A DNA stretch of 64,000 bases from Burkholderia lata. GTDB lineage: Bacteria; Pseudomonadota; Gammaproteobacteria; Burkholderiales; Burkholderiaceae. Below, in pieces: positions 59,241 through 64,000 of the stretch; the stretch's first letter is position 1, and each line of letters begins with the position of its first letter. The stretch covers positions 682,001-746,000 of the forward strand of contig NZ_CABVQK010000002.1 of assembly GCF_902499335.1 (NCBI RefSeq), read 5' to 3'. Both the position numbers and the translations under genes were made by a program. Under the pieces are notes generated by a model. It was given only the letters and a program-made list of their open reading frames with translations, ran no database searches and was not told the DNA's origin.

Positions 59241-60143
59241 TCAGTCGAGGTCCTCCGCCCTCGCCGGCATCTGCCGCACGAGTTCCCAGATCGCCTGCGC
59301 AGCGGGCGACAATGACCGGTCGCGGCGGCGCACCAGCTCGACCGTGCGCTCGGTGCGTGGCGTGAGCGGCCGCGCGACGAGCGTCGAGCCGGCCGGTAGC
59401 GGCAGCGACAGCCACGGCTGCACGCTCACGCCGACGCCGGCCTCGACGAGCCCGAACACGGTCGCCGAATGCCCCAGCTCCTGCATGACCGTCGCGTTGA
59501 CGCGATGGGCGGCCAGCGCCGCATCGATCAGCGGGCGGCTTCCCGACGCATGATCGAGGAGCACGAGGCGCTCGCCGTCCAGCGCCGTCCAGGGCACCTC
59601 GGCACGCGCCGCGAGCGGATGGTCGGCGCGCGCGACCAGGCAGAACGAATCGGTCATCAGCGATTCGCAGACGAGATCGGCCACCGCGAGCGGCCCGATC
59701 ACGACGCCGAAATCGACCTCGCTCGACTTCACCTTGCGCAACACGTCGCTCTGCACGTCGTCGCGCAAACCGAGCGTCACGAACGGGAACTGCCGTTCGC
59801 ACGACGCAACCACGCGCGGCATCAGCCGGCATGCGATCGTCGGGCTTGCCGCGACGATCACGCGCCCGCGGCGCTGCTCGCCGATCTCGCGAATCTCGCG
59901 CAGCGTGTCGTCGAGATCGTCGAGCAGACGCGACACGCTCGCGATCAGGTTCGCGCCGACATCGGTCAGCTGCACGTCGCGCGTCGTGCGGTCGATCAGC
60001 TTCAACCCGAGCTCGGCCTCGAGCTCGCGCACGCAGCGGCTGACCGCGGACTGCGTGAGCCCGATCTCGTCGCCCGCACGACTGAAGCTCTTGAGCCGCG
60101 CTACCTCGATGAAGACGCGAAGCTGGCGCAACGTGACGTTCAT
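59241..60143 (-). CDS. LysR-family transcriptional regulator
   Basis: A 300-aa regulator. N-terminal helix-turn-helix: VTLRQLRVFIEVARLKSFSRAG and SAVSRCVRELEAELGLKLIDRTT. The C-terminal LysR substrate domain follows (GRVIVAASPTIACRLMP). It is transcribed toward the aminotransferase, whose expression it may govern. Confidence 0.92.
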   Translation of the reverse strand: MNVTLRQLRVFIEVARLKSFSRAGDEIGLTQSAVSRCVRELEAELGLKLIDRTTRDVQLTDVGANLIASVSRLLDDLDDTLREIREIGEQRRGRVIVAASPTIACRLMPRVVASCERQFPFVTLGLRDDVQSDVLRKVKSSEVDFGVVIGPLAVADLVCESLMTDSFCLVARADHPLAARAEVPWTALDGERLVLLDHASGSRPLIDAALAAHRVNATVMQELGHSATVFGLVEAGVGVSVQPWLSLPLPAGSTLVARPLTPRTERTVELVRRRDRSLSPAAQAIWELVRQMPARAEDLD

Positions 60144-60230
60144 TTCCTGACCTCATCAATCTTCGATATCGATGCGCGATTTTAATGCGCGAATTCGGGG
60201 TCGATGTGCGAATCAGGCACCTGCCCCACA

Positions 60231-60297
60231 TGTTTCGCTGCGGTGCAATACATCCGCGAACGCACGTGGTGCGGGCGAACTGCACAAGATTGGTGAT
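60231..60297. promoter_or_regulatory. Candidate NtrC binding sites
   Basis: 60281-60297 reads TGCACAAGATTGGTGAT, matching the NtrC consensus TGCAC-N6-GGTGCA except the final CA. 60231-60247 reads TGTTTCGCTGCGGTGCA, with a full right half-site. A weaker copy lies between them at 60257-60273. The three are about 25 bp apart and 130-195 bp upstream of the predicted sigma54 start. Confidence 0.5.
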
Positions 60298-60399
60298 TGT
60301 CCCGATTTGCTGGCGGGTTATTTTGGCGTCTTATACGCCCCTAGCTGACTTAGCCGTTAGCTCGCTGCCAAGCGGCTCTCGAGGGTATTACCTCCGACA

Positions 60400-60415
60400 T
60401 GGCACGCTTCGTGCA
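60400..60415 (+). promoter_or_regulatory. Sigma54 (-24/-12) promoter for the DUF4096 gene
   Basis: TGGCACGCTTCGTGCA: one mismatch (G for T) to TGGCACG-N4-TTGCA, with GG and GC exactly 10 bases apart (60401-60402, 60413-60414). Start site near 60426, about 145 bases before the ATG. Confidence 0.7.
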
Positions 60416-60570
60416 TTACCTGGCGCACAGGGCGCAGGTTTGTCGGACGGAAGAGCAGAAACGCCGCTGCCGGCCAACCGGACGCCCCCACCCGGCACTC
60501 GACGATCGAGTGCTTGAAGAGTGCGCGGCGCAGGGCAGCGCACCGGAGTTAGCTTCGCTGAGGTGAGGAC

Positions 60571-60972
60571 ATGATGCTGTTCGACGATTTGAGAGATAAC
60601 GAGTGGGCGCTGGTCGAGGGTCTGTTTTGCTCGGAACCCGCACGGAGTGAGCGGCGCGGCCGCCCCCGCGTGGAAGCCCGCTCGGTGGTGAACGCCGTGC
60701 TGTGGGTGCTGTCGACGGGTGAAGGCTGGTCGAAGCTGCCGGGCCGCTATCCGTCGCCGCCGACTTGCCGCCGTCGCTTCGACGAATGGCAGGCGGACGG
60801 CACGCTCGCCGAAATCGTGAAACGACTCGGCACGAGCGGCCGGCAGATTTCCCTGCGCGGGCGCATCGGCGCAAGCGCTGCGAAGCCGCCCGCACCACCG
60901 AGCCGCGACCGGCTGCGCGGCGCCTTCTGGACCAATCCGGAGTCCTGGCGCGCGCCCGTCAAGATGGCGTAA
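60571..60972 (+). CDS. Standalone DUF4096 protein under nitrogen-type control
   Basis: A 133-aa protein that matches the N-terminal DUF4096 domain of IS5/IS402 transposases (LRDNEWALVEGLF, AVLWVLSTGEGWSKLPGRY, TCRRRFDEW) and is clearly paralogous to the gene at 32911. No DDE domain follows; the tail is basic and Pro-rich. A ribosome site (AGGTGAGG) precedes the ATG (60574 is also possible). It has its own regulated promoter and a UUCG-loop terminator, so it is an intact transcription unit rather than debris. Possibly a DNA-binding regulator. Confidence 0.7.
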   Translation: MMLFDDLRDNEWALVEGLFCSEPARSERRGRPRVEARSVVNAVLWVLSTGEGWSKLPGRYPSPPTCRRRFDEWQADGTLAEIVKRLGTSGRQISLRGRIGASAAKPPAPPSRDRLRGAFWTNPESWRAPVKMA

Positions 60973-60984
60973 CGAATGCTCGAT

Positions 60985-61012
60985 CGGGCGGCTTCGGCCG
61001 CCCGGTTTCTTT
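60985..61012 (+). terminator. UUCG-loop intrinsic terminator after the DUF4096 gene
   Basis: CGGGCGGC-TTCG-GCCGCCCG followed by GTTTCTTTTT. It starts 12 bp after the stop codon. Confidence 0.9.
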
Positions 61013-61170
61013 TTGCGACGCGACCTGCTCGCGACGCCTGCGTTGCCGTCGATTACCGCTGTCGTACCGCGATACAACTATTTACCAATATTTACAGCAA
61101 GCCTGCACTCCCACGCTTACCTTAGCGACATATCAACAGGCCGCGTCGACGGCTTGAAGGGAGCCCCGCC

Positions 61171-61422
61171 ATGAAACCAATGTCACTGCTCGTCGCATGC
61201 GGCATTGTCATTTCCCTGGCGTTGTCCGCTCCAGCCCACGCCGACGATCGCACGAAGCCACCCCATCGCCAGCAGGATCACCGGAACAGCCTCCGCCAGC
61301 CACCGTCCGCCAACCCGTCCAGCCGGCAGACCGTCCCGCGCGGCGACCTTCGCGGCGACATCGCAAGCAATGCGCGAGCGCGCATCGGCTCGCAGCCGTC
61401 GGACGTGCCGCGTCATCCGTAG
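61171..61422 (+). CDS. Small exported hypothetical protein
   Basis: An 83-aa protein with a signal peptide (1-24, SAPAHADD) and a short, Pro/Arg/His-rich mature part (KPPHRQQDHRNSLRQPPS). AAGGGA lies 8 bases before the ATG. I do not recognise a family. It has no obvious partner gene. Confidence 0.5.
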   Translation: MKPMSLLVACGIVISLALSAPAHADDRTKPPHRQQDHRNSLRQPPSANPSSRQTVPRGDLRGDIASNARARIGSQPSDVPRHP

Positions 61423-61496
61423 TCCTGCCAATTTCAGGATTTCGCCAAAGAAAATGCCCGCTGCCGGGAACTGCGCTGCATGCGACGAGTCACAAC

Positions 61497-61571
61497 GTTG
61501 CCATGAGCACAGCGTGGCAACAGCAAAAGTATCCGGTACGCCCGTATCCTCGCGATACGGGCTTTTTTTTG
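61497..61571 (+). terminator. Hairpin plus strong terminator downstream of the small exported gene
   Basis: GTTGCCA/TGGCAAC stem (61497-61521), then a 9-bp stem GCCCGTATC/GATACGGGC (61540-61562) followed by T8. It ends the upstream transcript, or a separate small RNA, since the region 61423-61570 has no open frame. Confidence 0.8.
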
Positions 61572-61618
61572 GGGCATCGCCGGCCGCATGGCGATGCCCG
61601 CGGCGGGATGATCGGCCG

Positions 61619-61936
61619 CTACAGGCGGCTTTCGAGAATCGCCACGGCACTCGCTTCGCTCAATGCGTAGTCGGCCATGCGGCGATCGGTCCAGGAAAGT
61701 AATTTCTCGTCGCGCTCGAGGCGCGAGAATTCGGCTCGACCGTTTTCGGTCAGCACGGCAATGTCGACCGGTGCATGGAAGCCCGGCGCGGGAGCAACGG
61801 TTTTCTGCCTGACCGTGTCCATCAGCCCGAGCGAACGGAGATACTCGAACACGCCTGGGCGGCGCGCCCACGGTACCTGGCGGTACTGCACTCGTCTCAA
61901 TGCGTCGAGCACCGCTTCGTTGGAATACGTGGCCAT
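61619..61936 (-). CDS. Conserved-looking hypothetical protein
   Basis: A 105-aa soluble protein of mixed helical character (ATYSNEAVLDALRRVQYRQVPWARRPGVFEYLRSLGLMDTV). The pattern could be a small winged-helix fold (EAVLDALRR..., VFEYLRSLGLM...), but I do not recognise the family. There is no signal peptide. No partner gene is evident. Confidence 0.5.
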   Translation of the reverse strand: MATYSNEAVLDALRRVQYRQVPWARRPGVFEYLRSLGLMDTVRQKTVAPAPGFHAPVDIAVLTENGRAEFSRLERDEKLLSWTDRRMADYALSEASAVAILESRL

Positions 61937-62093
61937 CTCGATTCTTTCTTAAAGTGCAGCGACAATGCGAAGCGGTGCGCCGGGCGGGGTCTCCGCCCGC
62001 CGATACCGCCACCGATTCTGGAGGCCGACGTTCGGCGTCGCGTCAGGGCCGGATCGTCAGCCGTCCATAAAAAGACACCATACCCCAATCAAA

Positions 62094-62810
62094 TTGATTC
62101 TGTTCGATTCATTTGTACTTCTCTTCATCTGTTTCATGCTCTGCCGCAAGCGGCGGCGAATCATCTCGATCGCCGCCGTTGCGCTGTTCTGGCTGCTCGC
62201 CACAGGCTGGCTCGCCGCGCCGCTGATCGCCTGGACCGAGGCGGGCGTCGTACCCGTCGAGCACCCGGACATGCACGGGCGGACCACACTGATTCTCATC
62301 GGTGCCGGCACGCGGCGCACCGACACCGGGCTGCGGCCTCCACCTGACGGAGCCGCCCGCATCCACAAGGTCGCGGCGCTCTACCGTACTTGCCGGCAGC
62401 AGGCCGAGCGCTGCACCGTGGTGATGTCGGGTGGTGACCCGCAGCATCACGGCGAAACCGAAGCGGCCGTCTACGGGCGCCAACTCGTCGCGGAAGGTAT
62501 CGCTCCCGCGGACCTCGTTCTGGAACCGGATAGCCGCACGACCTACGAAAATGCGAAATTCACTGCGCCTATACTACGCTCACAGTATGACGACGCACGC
62601 ATTCTCGTCACTTCGTCATACCAGATGCGCCGCGCATTGCTCGATTTCCGCCGTTTCGGGATCGATCCGCAGCCCGTTTATGCGAATCGCCGGCGCGCGC
62701 AAACGGGCTGGCTGCCGCACTGGCGCAATGTGGCCAACGCCGAACAGGCGCTGCACGAACTGGCCGGCATCGCGCAGTTCCATGTCTATCGATGGCTCGG
62801 GTGGTTCTGA
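62094..62810 (+). CDS. YdcF/DUF218 family membrane-anchored protein
   Basis: A 238-aa protein, read from a TTG, with two N-terminal hydrophobic helices separated by a basic CRKRRR stretch, then a DUF218 domain: TLILIGAGTRR, VVMSGGDPQHHGETEAAVYGRQL, EPDSRTTYENA and VTSSYQMRRALLDFRRFGI. Proteins of this type (YdcF, ElyC) act in envelope or peptidoglycan maintenance in some bacteria. The start is uncertain: TTG at 62094 keeps the first helix, while ATG at 62136 would cut into it. No strong ribosome site is visible. Confidence 0.8.
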   Translation: MILFDSFVLLFICFMLCRKRRRIISIAAVALFWLLATGWLAAPLIAWTEAGVVPVEHPDMHGRTTLILIGAGTRRTDTGLRPPPDGAARIHKVAALYRTCRQQAERCTVVMSGGDPQHHGETEAAVYGRQLVAEGIAPADLVLEPDSRTTYENAKFTAPILRSQYDDARILVTSSYQMRRALLDFRRFGIDPQPVYANRRRAQTGWLPHWRNVANAEQALHELAGIAQFHVYRWLGWF

Positions 62811-63032
62811 CCGCGGCGGCGAAAACCGGAGTGGAAATGACTGCCGCGGCGACGATGGCAGGCGCGTGACGAAGTGTGCGAAGTGTTGCGCGACTTCAAC
62901 GGGGCCTTGCGTCGCGCCACGATCCGATGCACATTGATCCGTCACTTTTGTTACACTCGACACGCACTCGATTGCAGTCGCCAGACAAAACGGCAACACT
63001 CGGGTTCATCACCACTTAGCGGAGGTAAAGCA

Positions 63033-63311
63033 ATGAAGAAGACGTCCCTGGCTATCCTGGTAGCGATGTCGGCGCTGACTGGCGCAGCGTATGCGCAAGA
63101 GAGCACGGAAATCAAGACGATTACCGATCCGGCCAAGATCTCCGAGATCGAGCAGCGCGCGCAGGCGCTGCAGCAGCAGCAAGCGGCTGAAGCCGCACAG
63201 CCGGCGATGCAGGAAGAGCATCACCACGGCAAGAAGGCTGCTCACCACAAGGCTGCCGCGAAGAAGGCCGGCAAGAAAGCTGCCAAGGCCGCAGACGCTG
63301 CCAGCCAGTAA
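63033..63311 (+). CDS. Small exported Gln- and His/Lys-rich protein
   Basis: A 92-aa protein with a clear signal peptide (MKKTSLAILVAMSALTGAAYAQ) and a low-complexity mature part: QALQQQQAAEAAQ then EEHHHGKKAAHHKAAAKKAGKK. GGAGG lies 7 bases before the ATG. The His/Lys region may bind metal or polyanions; I do not recognise a family. A strong terminator follows. Confidence 0.65.
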   Translation: MKKTSLAILVAMSALTGAAYAQESTEIKTITDPAKISEIEQRAQALQQQQAAEAAQPAMQEEHHHGKKAAHHKAAAKKAGKKAAKAADAASQ

Positions 63312-63333
63312 GTTCGGCGGCACCGCACAAGCG

Positions 63334-63369
63334 AAAAGCCGAATCCGGGCAACCGGGTTCGGCTTTTTT
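63334..63369 (+). terminator. Intrinsic terminator after the His/Lys-rich gene
   Basis: AAAAGCCGAATCCGG paired with CCGGGTTCGGCTTTT (one G-U), followed by T6. 23 bp after the stop codon. Confidence 0.92.
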
Positions 63370-63447
63370 GGTTGCGGTGCCCGTGCGCTGTGCTAAAGTC
63401 GCGCACCGAATTTTTCCACCCGTGCGCACCCCGGTGCGGAGGACAGC

Positions 63448-63705
63448 ATGAGCAACATTCAACTCGACATCGAGTGGACCGAAGCCGCCACTCGCCAGAT
63501 CAAGCAACTGATGCCCCGCGGCTCGGCCGACGCGTTCCTCGCGCTGCCGCCGATCGAGTGTCTGCCGATGGAGGGCGACGTGCTCTTCCTTGGCCCGCAA
63601 GGCAAGCAGGCGCCGTTCATCGTGGCCGAGCGACAGTATCATCACGACGGCGACGCCGACTGGACGATCATCCTGATCCTCGACGTACCCAACACGTCGC
63701 ACTGA
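63448..63705 (+). CDS. Small hypothetical protein
   Basis: An 85-aa soluble protein (NIQLDIEWTEAATRQIKQLM, then ECLPMEGDVLFLGPQGKQAPFIVAERQY). GGAGGA lies just before the ATG. I do not recognise a family. It converges on the monooxygenase-fold gene. Confidence 0.55.
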   Translation: MSNIQLDIEWTEAATRQIKQLMPRGSADAFLALPPIECLPMEGDVLFLGPQGKQAPFIVAERQYHHDGDADWTIILILDVPNTSH

Positions 63706-63745
63706 CGCACCCCGCGACCGGACGCGTCCGGTCGCCTCACCCGGC

Positions 63746-64000
63746 TCAGACGAGCTTCGACAGCACGCGAATTTCGGAACGCTCGATCCAGTTCGCGGCC
63801 GCTTCCCGATAAGCGAGAATGTGCGCGGAACGCGCATGTGCAGCCAACGCCTCCTCGCTTTCCCAGCGCTCGACGAATACGAACCGCGCGGGCTCCTTCA
63901 GGTCCCGATGCAGGTCGTACTGCAACGCACCGGCTTCGTTGCGGGTCGGCTCGACGATCCCTTCGAGCTGGGCACGCAACTTCTCCTCGGCGCCCGGCTT
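63746..64000 (-). CDS. Antibiotic biosynthesis monooxygenase-fold (ABM) protein, 5' end beyond window
   Basis: About 84 codons are visible and the frame stays open to the window edge (KPGAEEKLRAQLEGIV), so the start lies outside. Typical ABM features: GALQYDLHRDLKEPARFVFVERWESEEALAAHARSAH, ending ERSEIRVLSKLV. These small ferredoxin-like-fold proteins (YgiN type) act on quinones or remain uncharacterised. Confidence 0.85.
   Translation of the reverse strand, partial: KPGAEEKLRAQLEGIVEPTRNEAGALQYDLHRDLKEPARFVFVERWESEEALAAHARSAHILAYREAAANWIERSEIRVLSKLV

Larger units (their letters stand above)
60144..60570. other. 427-bp region with NtrC- and sigma54-type elements
   Basis: No credible gene. 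It contains NtrC-like sites (60231-60297), a -24/-12 element (60400-60415), and a ~145-base leader for the DUF4096 gene with a perfect 8-bp hairpin GCACTCGA-CGA-TCGAGTGC (60495-60513). Confidence 0.8.

Noticed and set aside
62811..63032. Sigma54-like TTGCAG upstream of the His/Lys-rich gene
   Set aside because: No GG at the -24 position with correct spacing.

Overview
The window reads as chromosome 1 of a Burkholderia cepacia complex species or close relative. The DNA is GC-rich and densely coded. It has Burkholderia-type content: a second, long-tailed Hfq, a Tad pilus island and an odhA-odhB-lpdA operon. Gene families and context support this assignment; no database comparison was made.

Layout. 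1-2860: tail of a sugar ABC importer (permease, binding protein) and a PfkB kinase. 2890-7435: SulP transporter with a ParB-like partner, a GNAT acetyltransferase and an MFS transporter. 7651-11642: PsrA-like TetR regulator, FadD, a DUF1571 protein and a small secreted protein. 11938-13295: hfq2 and a DUF2968 coiled-coil protein. 13350-26447: a Tad/Flp pilus locus on the minus strand (flp, tadV, tadE, rcpC, rcpA, tadZ, tadA, tadB, tadC, tadD, DUF3613, tadG), followed by a sigma54 enhancer-binding protein (EBP) with a degenerate receiver. 26448-27123: an AT-richer divergent intergenic region with a consensus sigma54 promoter facing right and a cluster of CGTTACG heptamers about 150-200 bp upstream of it. 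27124-32807: two paralogous low-complexity repeat lipoproteins, a TpsB/ShlB-type outer-membrane protein and a DUF2147 protein. 32911-34563: a standalone DUF4096 gene and zapE. 34662-42597: lpdA, odhB, odhA and typA. 42937-47867: a MarR-regulated EmrAB-type efflux operon. 47952-57672: truB, rbfA, infB, nusA, rimP, an RluB-type synthase and scpB. 57945-64000: an aminotransferase, a LysR regulator, a second standalone DUF4096 gene behind an NtrC/sigma54-type control region, a DUF218 protein, several small proteins and a truncated monooxygenase-fold gene.

How parts fit together. The Tad locus and the lipoprotein/TpsB module are divergent. The module has a textbook -24/-12 promoter, and the pilus locus ends in an EBP. 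The simplest reading is one surface/adhesion island partly controlled by sigma54. The module has a TpsB pore but no recognisable TpsA exoprotein, only two repeat lipoproteins, so its client is unknown. This is the best candidate here for an undescribed system. The second is the DUF4096 gene at 60571, which looks nitrogen-controlled although it is normally dismissed as a transposase fragment.

Housekeeping control signals are also visible: an intrinsic terminator inside the rimP-nusA-infB leader, a terminator-like hairpin between infB and rbfA, another between odhA and odhB, and strong, often bidirectional terminators at several convergent boundaries. No tRNA, rRNA, CRISPR array, complete insertion sequence or replication origin was seen.
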